17,280 nt of DNA from Deltaproteobacteria bacterium (GCA_023488945.1 JAMDBZ010000070.1:1-17280), one strand, 5' to 3'. Counted from the first letter of the stretch, positions 1 to 7,830 are shown. Made by a program: numbers and translations. Notes: generated by a model from the sequence alone, not told the origin.

Positions 1-127
1 CGCTCCTCTATGAGAACACGAACTTCGGCACCGGCGTCGCCGCGGTGGAGAAGAAGTACGCGGCGAAGTACGGCTACAAGGTGGCGGCCGACATCGCGTA
101 CGCGGAGAAAGGGACCAGCGCCGTCGC
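1..127. repeat. Exact 127-bp direct repeat of 658-784 at the window start
   Basis: Bases 1-127 are identical to 658-784; position 128 (g) differs from 785 (c). The copy encodes an internal stretch of the binding protein downstream (LLYENTNFGTG to GTSAVA), then runs directly into what looks like that protein's own signal peptide. A length of exactly 127 equals a common maximum k-mer of short-read assemblers. This therefore looks like a de Bruijn graph junction rather than native sequence. The 657-bp offset is a multiple of three, so an in-frame tandem duplication in some cells is the alternative. Confidence 0.9.
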
Positions 128-1361
128 GTTCTTCCTTCTGCCGGCGGTCTTCGCCGGCGGCGTCGCGGCGGCGGACAAGACGGTCCGGATCGGGGCGATC
201 TACCCCCTGACCGGCCCCGCGGCGTCCACGGGGACGGAACTGAAGGATGCGATCACCCTGGCGGCGGACATCGTCAACGGCAAGTACGATCTCGACCTTC
301 CGCTGGCGCGGACGGAAGGGCTGCCCGACCTGGGCGGGGCGAAGATCGAGGTCGTGTTCGGCGACCACCAGGGGAAGCCGGACGTGGGACAGGCGGAGGC
401 CGAGCGGATGATCACGGCCGAGAAGGTGGTCGCCCTCATCGGCGCCTACTACAGCTCGGTGACGACGACCGTCTCGATCGCCGCGGAACGTCACCATATC
501 CCGTTCCTCAACCCCGAGTCGACGGACCCGATGCTGACCGAGCGCGGTTTCAAGTGGTTCTTCCGCACCACGCCGTACGACGACCCGTTCGCGGAGAACT
601 TCTTCCAGTTCCTCCAGGAGCTGAAGAAGAAGAAAGGCGCGAAGATCGGCTCGGTCGCGCTCCTCTATGAGAACACGAACTTCGGCACCGGCGTCGCCGC
701 GGTGGAGAAGAAGTACGCGGCGAAGTACGGCTACAAGGTGGCGGCCGACATCGCGTACGCGGAGAAAGGGACCAGCGCCGTCGCCGAGGTCGAGAAGCTG
801 AAGGCCTCCGGGGCGGACGTCGTCATGCCCGCCTCGTACACGGCGGACGCCATCCTTCACGTCAAGACCTTCAAGGACCTCAACTACGCGCCCCAGGGGA
901 TCCTCGCGATGGACGCCGGTTACATCTCCGACGAGTTCAAGAAGACGCTGGGACGGGACGGGAACTACATCCTCAGCCGGGAGGTGTGGGCCCTCGACCT
1001 CGCCAAGAGGAAGCCGATGATCGCCAAGGTCAACGCGATCTACAAGAAGCGGTTCGGCAGGGACATGAACGGCAACTCGGCCCGCTCCTTCACGGGGCTC
1101 CTGGTGCTCGCCGACGCCATCAACCGGGCGAAGTCGACCGACCCGGAAAAGATCCGCCAGGCGCTGGAGAAGTACACCCTGAGCGGCGACAGGATGATCA
1201 TGCCCTGGGACGGGGTGGCCTTCGACCCGAAGACCCACCAGAACACGAAGGGGCGGGGGATCATCGTGCAGCTGGTCGACGGGGAGTACTACACCGTGTG
1301 GCCCTTCGAGCTGGCGTCCCGGGACATCGTGTGGCCCTTCCCGGCGTGGGGCAAGCGGTAG
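3..1361 (+). CDS. livK: Branched-chain amino-acid ABC transporter substrate-binding protein (5' end chimeric)
   Basis: This is a periplasmic binding protein of the Leu/Ile/Val (type I periplasmic binding fold) family, delivering amino acids or similar solutes to the permease encoded next. The mature region starts near position 171 with ADKTVRIGAIYPLTGPAAS, the typical first strand of the family. It is preceded by a hydrophobic signal-peptide core ending in AGGVAAA. The rest matches the family in length (about 395 residues after the signal peptide) and includes the LIGAYYSSVT and FLNPESTDP segments of the hinge and ligand cleft. The native start codon is missing. The open frame continues upstream only because bases 1-127 duplicate an internal part of the same gene, so the methionine at 45 is not the true start. 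livH follows after about 40 bp. The ligand cannot be told from sequence; LIV-type systems also carry other amino acids, amides or aromatic acids. Confidence 0.87.
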   Translation, partial: LLYENTNFGTGVAAVEKKYAAKYGYKVAADIAYAEKGTSAVAFFLLPAVFAGGVAAADKTVRIGAIYPLTGPAASTGTELKDAITLAADIVNGKYDLDLPLARTEGLPDLGGAKIEVVFGDHQGKPDVGQAEAERMITAEKVVALIGAYYSSVTTTVSIAAERHHIPFLNPESTDPMLTERGFKWFFRTTPYDDPFAENFFQFLQELKKKKGAKIGSVALLYENTNFGTGVAAVEKKYAAKYGYKVAADIAYAEKGTSAVAEVEKLKASGADVVMPASYTADAILHVKTFKDLNYAPQGILAMDAGYISDEFKKTLGRDGNYILSREVWALDLAKRKPMIAKVNAIYKKRFGRDMNGNSARSFTGLLVLADAINRAKSTDPEKIRQALEKYTLSGDRMIMPWDGVAFDPKTHQNTKGRGIIVQLVDGEYYTVWPFELASRDIVWPFPAWGKR

Positions 1362-1404
1362 CGCGGTGAAGAACAAGCGGAACCTCTGAGCGGGGGTGCC
1401 GGGA

Positions 1405-2271
1405 ATGGTTTCGGCGGAGCTGGCGCAGTCGCTCCTGAGCGGCGTCCTGATGGGGCTCATCTTCGCCCTCGTGGCGGTGGGACTGACCCTCATCTGGGGG
1501 ATCATGGACATCGTGAACTTCGCTCACGGGGACTTCCTCATGGCCGGGATGTACATTTCCTTCTGGATGTACACCCTGTGGGGGATCGATCCGGTCTTCT
1601 CCCTCCCGGCGTCGGGGATCCTCCTGTTCCTGCTGGGCGTGGTCACCTACCGGCTCGTGATCCGGCGGATCATCGGCGCCCCCATGCTGATCCAGATCTT
1701 CACCACGTTCGGCATCATGATCCTGTTGCGGTACGTGGCCTTCTATTTCTTCAAGCCCAACTACCGCTCGATCCAGAAGACGCTGATCTCGGGCACCGTG
1801 AACCTGGGCGGCGTCTACCTCTCCATCCCCCAGGCGGTGGCGGCCGCCGGCGCCCTCGTGACCACCGGGGCGGTCTACTTCCTCATCCACCGGACGCGGG
1901 TGGGCGGAGCCCTCCAGGCCACCGCCGAGGACCGCGATGCCGCCTCCCTCATGGGGATCGACACCGACCGGATGTTCACCCTCGCCTGGGGGATCGGGGC
2001 CGCCACGGCGGGGATCGCCGGTTCCCTGCTGTCGACCTTCTTCTACATCTTCCCGGAGGTCGGGGGGATCTTCGGCCTGACCGCCTTCGTGGCGGTCACG
2101 CTGGGGGGGTTCGGGAACGTGGCGGGGGCGTTCTTCGCGGGGATCCTCATCGGGGTCGTGGAGGCGCTCGCGGGCTACCTCTACGACCCGGCGCTCAAGA
2201 CCATCTTCGTGTATCTTTTGTTCCTCGGCGTCCTGTTCTTCCGGCCGCAGGGACTCCTGGGGGTCGAGTAG
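1405..2271 (+). CDS. livH: LIV-type ABC transporter permease LivH
   Basis: This is an inner-membrane permease of the branched-chain amino-acid importer and forms a heterodimer with LivM. The N-terminus (LLSGVLMGLIFALVAVGLTLIWGIMDIVNFAHGDFLMAGMY) carries the hallmark NFAHGD segment of LivH. A cytoplasmic coupling loop reads TAEDRDAASLMGID, and several further hydrophobic helices run to the C-terminal FRPQGLLG. The size (about 288 residues) is normal for the family. I prefer the ATG at 1405, with a G-rich stretch about 8 bases upstream; an in-frame GTG at 1396 would add three residues. The stop codon directly abuts the GTG start of livM, so the two are surely co-transcribed and probably translationally coupled. 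Confidence 0.93.
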   Translation: MVSAELAQSLLSGVLMGLIFALVAVGLTLIWGIMDIVNFAHGDFLMAGMYISFWMYTLWGIDPVFSLPASGILLFLLGVVTYRLVIRRIIGAPMLIQIFTTFGIMILLRYVAFYFFKPNYRSIQKTLISGTVNLGGVYLSIPQAVAAAGALVTTGAVYFLIHRTRVGGALQATAEDRDAASLMGIDTDRMFTLAWGIGAATAGIAGSLLSTFFYIFPEVGGIFGLTAFVAVTLGGFGNVAGAFFAGILIGVVEALAGYLYDPALKTIFVYLLFLGVLFFRPQGLLGVE

Positions 2272-3222
2272 GTGGCCCGGGACCTCCGCCGCGCCGCCTT
2301 CCACGGCGCCCTCCTGGCCGCCGCCGCGGCATACCCGTTCCTGTTCACCCGTCCCTTCCCCCAGGACCTGGCCATCAAGGTCTTCCTCTTCGGGGGACTG
2401 GCCTCGGCATGGAACGTCCTGGGGGGATACACGGGGCAGGTGTCGCTGGGAAACGCGATCTTCTTCGGAATCGGCGCGTACGGCGCCGCCGTCGTCCAGA
2501 CGCAGTGGGGTTGGACTCCCTGGGCCGGCATGGCGGCGGGAGCGGCCGCCGCCGTCCTGGTGGGCCTCTTCATCGGCTACCCCTGCTTCCGGCTCAAGGG
2601 GCACTACTTCGCCATGGCCACGCTGGCGATCGGAGAGGTGGTCGCCATCCTGGTCACCAACTGGTCCTGGGTGGGAGGGGCGATCGGCCTCTATATCCCG
2701 ATCCGGGAGGACACGTGGGCCTACTTCCAGTTCGGGAGGACGAAGCTCCCCTACTATTACGTGATGCTGGCGTATCTCGTCCTGGCGGTCTCGGTCCCCG
2801 CCCTGCTCCTCCGCCGCCGCATCGGGTACTGCTTCCGGGCCATCAAGGAGGACCAGGACGCGGCAAGGGCCCTCGGGGTCGACGCGCGGAACTACAAGCT
2901 GGCCGCGATGGGGATCTCGGCGGCGATCACCTCCGCCGGCGGCTCCCTGTACGCCCAGTACGTCCTCTTCATCGATCCCCACTCCGTCTTTCCGATGATG
3001 CTCTCCATCCAGGTGGTCCTGACGGCGATCCTGGGCGGCGTCGGCACGGTCTGGGGACCGGTCGTCGGCGCGCTGATCCTCATCCCGCTCTCCGAGTTCA
3101 CCCGGATCTACATCGGCGGGACCGGCTCGGGCCTCGACCTCATCGCCTACGGCCTCCTCATCATCGCCATCTCGGTCCTGCAGCCCCGGGGGGTCCTCGG
3201 CTTTTTCCGGAGGACGCCGTGA
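2272..3222 (+). CDS. livM: LIV-type ABC transporter permease LivM
   Basis: This is the second permease of the importer, 316 residues, with about eight to nine hydrophobic helices. Family hallmarks are NVLGGYTGQVSLGNAIFFGIGAYG near residue 45, the cytoplasmic ATPase-coupling loop FRAIKEDQDAARALGVD near residue 185, and the GGVGTVWGPVVGALIL segment near the end. It starts with GTG immediately after the livH stop codon (no intergenic base) and ends 16 bp before livG. A G-rich run at the livH 3' end can serve as its ribosome-binding site. Pairing with LivH and with two separate ATPases is the standard LIV arrangement, so this is a complete transporter apart from the damaged livK start. Confidence 0.94.
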   Translation: MARDLRRAAFHGALLAAAAAYPFLFTRPFPQDLAIKVFLFGGLASAWNVLGGYTGQVSLGNAIFFGIGAYGAAVVQTQWGWTPWAGMAAGAAAAVLVGLFIGYPCFRLKGHYFAMATLAIGEVVAILVTNWSWVGGAIGLYIPIREDTWAYFQFGRTKLPYYYVMLAYLVLAVSVPALLLRRRIGYCFRAIKEDQDAARALGVDARNYKLAAMGISAAITSAGGSLYAQYVLFIDPHSVFPMMLSIQVVLTAILGGVGTVWGPVVGALILIPLSEFTRIYIGGTGSGLDLIAYGLLIIAISVLQPRGVLGFFRRTP

Positions 3223-3238
3223 GGGAAGGGGAGACGGC

Positions 3239-3967
3239 ATGAGCCTCCTCGCGATCCGCGGAGCAAGCAAGAGGTTCGGCGGGCTCGCGGCGAACGACGA
3301 CATCTCCTTCTCGGTGGAAAAGGGGGAGATCGTCGGGCTCATCGGCCCCAACGGCGCCGGGAAATCCACCCTGTTCAACCTGATCGCCGGGTACTATCCC
3401 ATGACGTCGGGGGTGATCGAATTTCTCGGGGCGCCGGTCTCCGGGCTTCCGCCCGAAGAGATCTGCCGCCGGGGGATCGCCCGGACGTTCCAGATCGTGA
3501 GGATCTTCCGCGGGATGACCGTCCTGGAGAACGTCATGGTCGGCGCCTTCCTCCGGTCGCCGGGACGCCGGGACGCCGAGGGCGCCGCCCGGGAGGTCCT
3601 TGCGCGCGTGGGGCTTTCGGCCAGGGCGGACGCCGCCGCCATGAGCCTCACCGTGTCCGAGCAGAAGCGGGTCCAGCTTGCACGCGCGCTCGCGACCCGG
3701 CCGACGCTCCTGCTCCTGGACGAGGCGATGGCGGGCCTGAACCCGCAGGAGACGGCGGAGGCGGTGGCGTTGATCCGCTCCATCCGGGAGGACGGCGTCA
3801 CCATGATCATCGTGGAGCACGTGATGGAGGTGATCATGCCCATCTCGGACCGGGTCGTGGTCCTCGACTACGGGAAGAAGATCGCGGAGGGGGCGCCGAA
3901 GGAGATCATCCGGAACGAGCGCGTGATCGCGGCCTACCTGGGAGAGAAGCGCCGTGCTGCGCATTGA
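3239..3967 (+). CDS. livG: LIV-type ABC transporter ATPase LivG
   Basis: This is one of two cytoplasmic ATPases powering the importer (242 residues). The Walker A motif GPNGAGKST is at residues 36-44, the Q-loop region ARTFQIVRIF at 81-90, and Walker B LLLLDEAMAGLNP at about 157-169 with catalytic Glu162. The H-loop histidine is in IIVEHVMEV. The ABC signature is not canonical: where LSGGQ is expected the protein reads LTVSEQKR (about 137-144). I know this substitution from a subgroup of LivG proteins with SLTLxxRKRLE-type signatures, so it is probably functional rather than decayed. The ATG is preceded by a purine-rich GGGAAGGGGAGA site. Its 3' end overlaps livF by 14 bp. Confidence 0.93.
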   Translation: MSLLAIRGASKRFGGLAANDDISFSVEKGEIVGLIGPNGAGKSTLFNLIAGYYPMTSGVIEFLGAPVSGLPPEEICRRGIARTFQIVRIFRGMTVLENVMVGAFLRSPGRRDAEGAAREVLARVGLSARADAAAMSLTVSEQKRVQLARALATRPTLLLLDEAMAGLNPQETAEAVALIRSIREDGVTMIIVEHVMEVIMPISDRVVVLDYGKKIAEGAPKEIIRNERVIAAYLGEKRRAAH

Positions 3968-4661
3968 CCGCATCGCCGTGTCCTACGGGGGGGTGCCCGC
4001 CATCCACGACATCTCCCTCGAGGTGGAGAAAGGGACCATCGTGGCCGTGGTGGGGTCGAACGGCGCGGGGAAGACGACGATGCTCAAGACGGTCGCGGGC
4101 CTGCTCCACCCCGACCGGGGGACGATCGTCTTCGAGGGGAAGGAGATCCACCGGACGCCCCCTCATGAAGTGGTCCGCCTCGGGATCTCCCTGGTCCCCG
4201 AGGGGAGGAAGCTCTTCGGGAAGATGTCCGTCCGGCGGAACCTCGAGATGGGGGCCTACACGCGGGACTCGAAGGAAGAGGTGGAGCGGAACCTCGATCG
4301 GGTCTTCCGGCACTTCCCCCGCCTGAAGGAGCGCCTCCACCAGCGGGCGGGGACGCTGTCGGGCGGCGAGATGCAGATGCTGGCGATCGCCCGGGCGATC
4401 ATGTCCAACCCGAAGCTCCTCATGCTGGACGAGCCGTCGCTCGGGATCGCGCCGAACCTCGTGGACAAGATCTTCGAGATCATCCGCGATATCAACAAGC
4501 GCGAGGGGTTGACGATCCTCCTCGTCGAGCAGAACGTCATGGAGTCGCTTACCCTCGCCGACAAGGGATACGTGATCCAGACCGGCCGGACCGTCCTCCG
4601 GGGGACGGGGAAGGAGCTCCTCGACTCCGAGATGGTCCGGAAGGCCTACCTGGGAATGTAG
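3954..4661 (+). CDS. livF: LIV-type ABC transporter ATPase LivF
   Basis: This is the second ATPase of the branched-chain amino-acid importer (235 residues). It carries Walker A GSNGAGKTT (34-42), a canonical LSGGE signature (135-139), and Walker B LLMLDEPSLGIAP (about 155-167) with catalytic Glu160. The H-loop lies in LLVEQNV, and the C-terminal LLDSEMVRKAYLG is typical of LivF. The GTG start at 3954 lies inside the end of livG (14-bp overlap) with GGGAGAGAAG just upstream, which points to translational coupling. It is the last gene of the operon. Only 9 bp separate its stop from the stop of the convergent gene on the minus strand, and I see no clear terminator in that gap. Confidence 0.94.
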   Translation: MLRIDRIAVSYGGVPAIHDISLEVEKGTIVAVVGSNGAGKTTMLKTVAGLLHPDRGTIVFEGKEIHRTPPHEVVRLGISLVPEGRKLFGKMSVRRNLEMGAYTRDSKEEVERNLDRVFRHFPRLKERLHQRAGTLSGGEMQMLAIARAIMSNPKLLMLDEPSLGIAPNLVDKIFEIIRDINKREGLTILLVEQNVMESLTLADKGYVIQTGRTVLRGTGKELLDSEMVRKAYLGM

Positions 4662-4670
4662 GGCGGACCG

Positions 4671-5963
4671 CTACATCTTGCGGCGTTTCCGACGGGAGGC
4701 GGGGGGGAGCAGAAGGTCCACGACGTCGTCGACGGTGACCACGCCGAGGAGGCGGTTCCCGTCGTCGACGACGGGCAGGGCGAGCAGGTTGTACTTGGAG
4801 ATCGTCTCCGCGACCTCTTCCTGGCTCGCCTCGACGCGGATGGTGATGATCTTCTTGTGCATCACCTCCTCGAGCCGCTTCCCCGGCTCCTCGAGGATGA
4901 GGTCCCGCAGCCCGATCACCCCGACGAGCTTCTCGTCTTCGACCGCGTAGATGTAGTAGACCGCCTCGATCTCGGGCGCGTCCTTCCGGAACCGCGCAAG
5001 GGCCTCCGCCACGGTGATCTCCGGGGGATACGCGAGGTACTCGTTCGTCATCAGGCCCCCGGCGGTGTCCTCCTCGTGGCCGAGCAGCTCGTGGACGTCC
5101 TCGGCCTCCTCCTTCTCCATCAGCCCGAGGATCTCCTGCGCCTTCTCGGCCGGCAGGTCGCCGATGACGTCGGCCGCCTCGTCGGGCGGCATCCGCTCGA
5201 TGACGTCGGCCGCCTGCTCCTTGTCCATGTCGGTGATGATGCCGGCCTGGACGTCCGGCTCCAGCTCGTGGAGCGCCTCGGCCGCCGTCTCGACGTCGAG
5301 CTTCTCGAAGAACTCCTTCCGGCCGTCGGGCGGCATCCCGCTGATGATCTGGGCGATGTCCGCGGGGTGGAGGCTTGCGAGCGCCTCCCGCGTCACGGAG
5401 AGCGCCAGCCGGTCGAGCTTCGGCCCGATGGGCTGGATGTAGCTCCAGGAGATGAGCTGGTGGCGGAGCGGGTGCCGGATCGTCCGGAAGAAGGCGTCCC
5501 CCCGGCGCTCCACGCCGAGGCGCCGCAGGATCCCCCGCACGCCGACGTCCACGCCGGTGAGGCAGGCGGCGCCCCCCTCCTCGGCGAGCTTGACGTCGTT
5601 GACGCGGACCACCTTGGCGCCGTTGATGTCGACGATCTGCTTGTCGAGGAGGTCCTTGCCGATGAGGAGCCGGTCCGCCGACGGCTCGAAGGGGGCGAGC
5701 TCCGATTCCCGCTTCCGGGACGAGATGATCCGCCGGTTGAAGATGCTCAGGTCCTCCCACGGGAGGTACAGGAGCGCTTTCCTCCGGTCGAGGACGAGCC
5801 CCGCCGCCCGGGGGTATGCCCCGCCCCCTTCGACGGCGATGTCGCGGAGGCGGCCGATCTCCTCCCCCGTCGGGTCGAGGACCGGCTTGCCCAGGACGTC
5901 GCCGACGAACACTTCCCCGATGAGCACCATGTTCTGCGGGGTCCCGTTCGGTGAAATCGCCAT
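4671..5963 (-). CDS. Soluble PRC-barrel / MgtE N-domain / CBS-pair protein
   Basis: This 430-residue protein has no membrane segment. The order is a first PRC-barrel-like unit (about 13-80, GEVFVGDVLGKPVLDPTGEEIGRLRD), a second one (about 98-160, GKDLLDKQIVDINGAKVVRVNDV), an MgtE intracellular N-domain (about 190-300, repeated MPPDEAADVIGDLP-type helices), and a CBS pair (about 305-425, ending LPVVDDGNRLLGVVTVDDVVDLL). In MgtE magnesium channels the N-domain and CBS pair sense cytosolic Mg2+ and gate a membrane pore. Here the pore is absent and the protein ends soon after CBS in a basic tail (RRKRRKM). A regulatory role in metal or nucleotide sensing is inference. The ATG at 5963 lacks a clear ribosome-binding site; Met12 (5930) is an alternative start. 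It is convergent with livF and divergent from the polyferredoxin gene. Confidence 0.85.
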   Translation of the reverse strand: MAISPNGTPQNMVLIGEVFVGDVLGKPVLDPTGEEIGRLRDIAVEGGGAYPRAAGLVLDRRKALLYLPWEDLSIFNRRIISSRKRESELAPFEPSADRLLIGKDLLDKQIVDINGAKVVRVNDVKLAEEGGAACLTGVDVGVRGILRRLGVERRGDAFFRTIRHPLRHQLISWSYIQPIGPKLDRLALSVTREALASLHPADIAQIISGMPPDGRKEFFEKLDVETAAEALHELEPDVQAGIITDMDKEQAADVIERMPPDEAADVIGDLPAEKAQEILGLMEKEEAEDVHELLGHEEDTAGGLMTNEYLAYPPEITVAEALARFRKDAPEIEAVYYIYAVEDEKLVGVIGLRDLILEEPGKRLEEVMHKKIITIRVEASQEEVAETISKYNLLALPVVDDGNRLLGVVTVDDVVDLLLPPASRRKRRKM

Positions 5964-5985
5964 GGTTCAAGTGTACTTGCCCGGT

Positions 5986-5999
5986 TTGACCCCGGTCAA
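5986..5999. promoter_or_regulatory. Crp/Fnr-type dyad TTGACCCCGGTCAA
   Basis: This is a perfect palindrome, TTGACC-CC-GGTCAA, in the divergent gap between the CBS protein and the membrane polyferredoxin. The half-site TTGAC with a 4-bp spacer matches the pattern bound by DNR/HcpR-like members of the Crp/Fnr family, which respond to low oxygen or nitrogen oxides. Its centre is 84 bp before the GTG at 6077 and about 30 bp before the opposite gene's ATG. A copy with identical half-sites occurs at 15307-15320. Confidence 0.65.
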
Positions 6000-6076
6000 G
6001 GAAGGGCGCGTGGGGGTGTTGGAGCATGTTGATGCGGCCGGAGAGGACCCGGCAGCCCTGTGAAAGGAGCCCTCAA

Positions 6077-7144
6077 GTGCCGATGGCGGAACCGGCAGCG
6101 GTGCTCGATCATCCCGGGCGGAACGCCGCCCGGTGGCGCAACCCGTACAGGATCCTCCCGAAGGTCCGCTGGATCGTCCAGGCGGCCTATGTCGTCTTCT
6201 TCGTCTTGGTCGGGATCGAGTTCCACGCCTTCTACGCGCAGATCGTCTCCGGGGGGCCCGTCACCGCGCACCGGCCGCCGGCGGTGGAGGGGTTCCTCCC
6301 GCTCAGCGCGCTCATCGGCCTCAAGCGGTTCCTCGTCACCGGGAACTTCGACGACGTGCATCCCGCCGGACTCGTCATCCTCATCGCGGCGATCGTATCG
6401 TCCTTCCTCGCCCGGAAGGTCTTCTGCTCCTGGGTCTGCCCGGTCGGCGGGATCTCGCGGGCGCTCGAGTGGGTCGGGAAGAAACTCCTCTGGAAACGGC
6501 GGAAGGAGCCGACCGTCGTCCACGACGGCGTGGACCTCGTCCTCTCGTCGCTCAAGTATATCCTGCTCGCCTTCTTCGTCTGGGCCATCGTCATCGGAAT
6601 GGACAAGGTGGCGCTCTACACGTTCCAGCACTCGACCTACAACTACGCCGCCGACGCCAAGATGCTCCTCTTCTTCACGGACATCTCGAGGACGACGGCG
6701 ATCACGCTGATCGTCCTGGCCCTGCTGTCCGTCGCCATCAAGAACTTCTGGTGCCGGTACCTGTGCCCGTACGGGGCGCTGCTGGGCCTGGTGAGCTGGA
6801 TGTCGCCCCAGCGGGTGGTGCGGGACAAGACGACCTGCACCGACTGCAAGGCGTGCACCCGCGCCTGCCCCGTCGAGATCACCGTCCACCGGAAGAACTC
6901 GGTGTGGACCCCGGAGTGCACCGGCTGCATGTCGTGCGTGGCGGCCTGCCCCGTGGAGGATTGCCTGACGGTGACGAAGAAGGGGAAGCCCTCCTGGTCG
7001 CCCTGGTCCATCCCCGCAGTCGGATTCGGGGCCATCTATTTCCTGTGGGGGATCGCGCGCGTCACGGGCCACTGGCACACCGACCTGCCGATGGACACCC
7101 TGGCCGAGGCGTACCGCCAGGCGCACACCCTCATCCACCCGTAG
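6077..7144 (+). CDS. NapH/CcoG-like membrane polyferredoxin (4Fe-4S binding)
   Basis: This 355-residue inner-membrane iron-sulfur protein probably moves electrons between a quinol or redox partner and another enzyme. There are about six hydrophobic segments (near 33-54, 96-112, 158-175, 207-222, 232-242 and 310-328). Two CxxxCP motifs lie at membrane edges, as in NapH/NosR/CcoG proteins: Cys117/Cys121 in FCSWVCPVGG and Cys226/Cys230 in WCRYLCPYGA. Two classic 4Fe-4S clusters follow at Cys254/257/260/264 and Cys281/284/287/291. The start is GTG at 6077, seven bases after AAGGAG; the ATG at 6083 sits too far from that site. No partner gene (nap, nos, cco) lies beside it, so the electron acceptor is unknown. 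A Crp/Fnr-type dyad upstream suggests redox control. Confidence 0.87.
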   Translation: MPMAEPAAVLDHPGRNAARWRNPYRILPKVRWIVQAAYVVFFVLVGIEFHAFYAQIVSGGPVTAHRPPAVEGFLPLSALIGLKRFLVTGNFDDVHPAGLVILIAAIVSSFLARKVFCSWVCPVGGISRALEWVGKKLLWKRRKEPTVVHDGVDLVLSSLKYILLAFFVWAIVIGMDKVALYTFQHSTYNYAADAKMLLFFTDISRTTAITLIVLALLSVAIKNFWCRYLCPYGALLGLVSWMSPQRVVRDKTTCTDCKACTRACPVEITVHRKNSVWTPECTGCMSCVAACPVEDCLTVTKKGKPSWSPWSIPAVGFGAIYFLWGIARVTGHWHTDLPMDTLAEAYRQAHTLIHP

Positions 7145-7155
7145 GGACAACCGGG

Positions 7156-7171
7156 GGACGCGCCGGCGTCC
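7156..7171. terminator. Possible hairpin after the polyferredoxin gene
   Basis: A perfect 6-bp stem GGACGC / GCGTCC with loop GCCG lies 11 bp after the stop at 7144, in the gap between convergent genes. No T-run follows on either strand, so intrinsic termination is uncertain. It may only help RNA stability. Confidence 0.3.
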
Positions 7172-7238
7172 GGAAGACGAAGGACCTGTCAGACCAGGGA
7201 ATGGACAACGGCTACCGCGTCTGCTTCGCGCAGTCGAC

Positions 7239-7685
7239 TTATTCGCCGCTCTCGAGCCGAGCCACGTCGGCAAGATCCTGCGGCCTTCCCACCGCCTTCT
7301 TGTTCCGGATGAAATGTCCCCGGCCGATCACGGGAACCCTGATTCCATCGATGATGACCTCTGTCCTGGCCGGCCACGCCTCGTCGAATGCGACGCCGTC
7401 GAGTGAGGTGAGGATGTCGATCCGGTTTGGCGGGACGCCCACCTGAAACACGACATCCGGCGTTTGGAGCTCTTCCGCGGTCCGTCCGGCGAGCGGCGCT
7501 CCGAAGTTCGCGAGGGCCTGCCAGACCCTGCGCGAATTATCCTCCGAACGGTGTATCCAAAGGTCGATATCCCCGGTGGCCCGGGGGATTCCGTGGACGG
7601 CGAGGGCGTAGGCGCCCACCAGCAGGAACTCAACGCGTTCTTCGTTGAATGCGGACAATATGTCGCGGAAGTCGGGATTCAGCAA
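7239..7685 (-). CDS. MNT-type nucleotidyltransferase (AbiEii-like fold)
   Basis: This predicted 148-residue protein belongs to the minimal nucleotidyltransferase superfamily, which includes antitoxin or toxin partners and AbiEii-like enzymes that transfer NMP to RNA or protein targets. The core motif is visible: LLVGAYALAVHG (21-32), then ATGDIDLWI with Asp39 and Asp41 (the DxD metal pair), and a third carboxylate, Asp90, in PPNRIDIL. The active site therefore looks intact. I chose the TTG at 7685 because AAGGAG stands a few bases upstream and the family normally begins just before this point (LNPDFRDILSAF). A start at 7721 would add 12 basic residues. The gene overlaps the 3' end of a small gene upstream by 56 bp, a layout typical of coupled partners. 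Its substrate is unknown. Confidence 0.78.
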   Translation of the reverse strand: MLNPDFRDILSAFNEERVEFLLVGAYALAVHGIPRATGDIDLWIHRSEDNSRRVWQALANFGAPLAGRTAEELQTPDVVFQVGVPPNRIDILTSLDGVAFDEAWPARTEVIIDGIRVPVIGRGHFIRNKKAVGRPQDLADVARLESGE

Positions 7686-7830
7686 CCGCTTCTCCTTTGA
7701 ATGCCCAGGCGTCCTGCGCAAGCTGCCACATCATGGCGAGACGATCTTCGGCAGTCGAGGTGCGAAGATCATCTTCCCGCGCATCGTCATGAAGACGACG
7801 GAGTCGTATCGGAACCAGTCGCGAACGCAT
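7630..7830 (-). CDS. Small partner protein upstream of the nucleotidyltransferase
   Basis: This predicted 66-residue basic protein has a central segment TAEDRLAMMWQLAQDAWAFKG followed by ESRLPRHIVRIQRR. I recognise this as the pattern of short hypothetical proteins that sit directly upstream of, and overlap, MNT-type nucleotidyltransferase genes. Its function is not known to me; a toxin/antitoxin or adaptor role for the enzyme is only an inference. The start is uncertain. The ATG at 7830 gives the tightest fit to the upstream dyad at 7841-7859, while the open frame extends to an ATG at 7878 through AT-rich sequence. None of the candidate starts has a good ribosome-binding site. Base composition becomes AT-rich right at its 5' end. 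Confidence 0.55.
   Translation of the reverse strand: MRSRLVPIRLRRLHDDAREDDLRTSTAEDRLAMMWQLAQDAWAFKGEAVAESRLPRHIVRIQRRTR

Noticed and set aside
1261..3378. 705-residue open frame on the minus strand opposite the liv permeases
   Set aside because: It is a GC-driven antisense shadow: low-complexity Asp/Glu/Arg/Gly-rich product with no domain, fully overlapping clear livH and livM.
3648..3671. Degenerate ABC signature in LivG as a sign of a dead ATPase
   Set aside because: Walker A, Walker B with Glu162 and the H-loop are intact, and the LTxxxxKR signature variant is known in a LivG subgroup.
4549..6027. 492-residue minus-strand frame overlapping the CBS protein
   Set aside because: It is a frame-shifted Arg/Gly/Pro-rich reading of the same strand; the other frame has recognisable PRC, MgtE-N and CBS domains.
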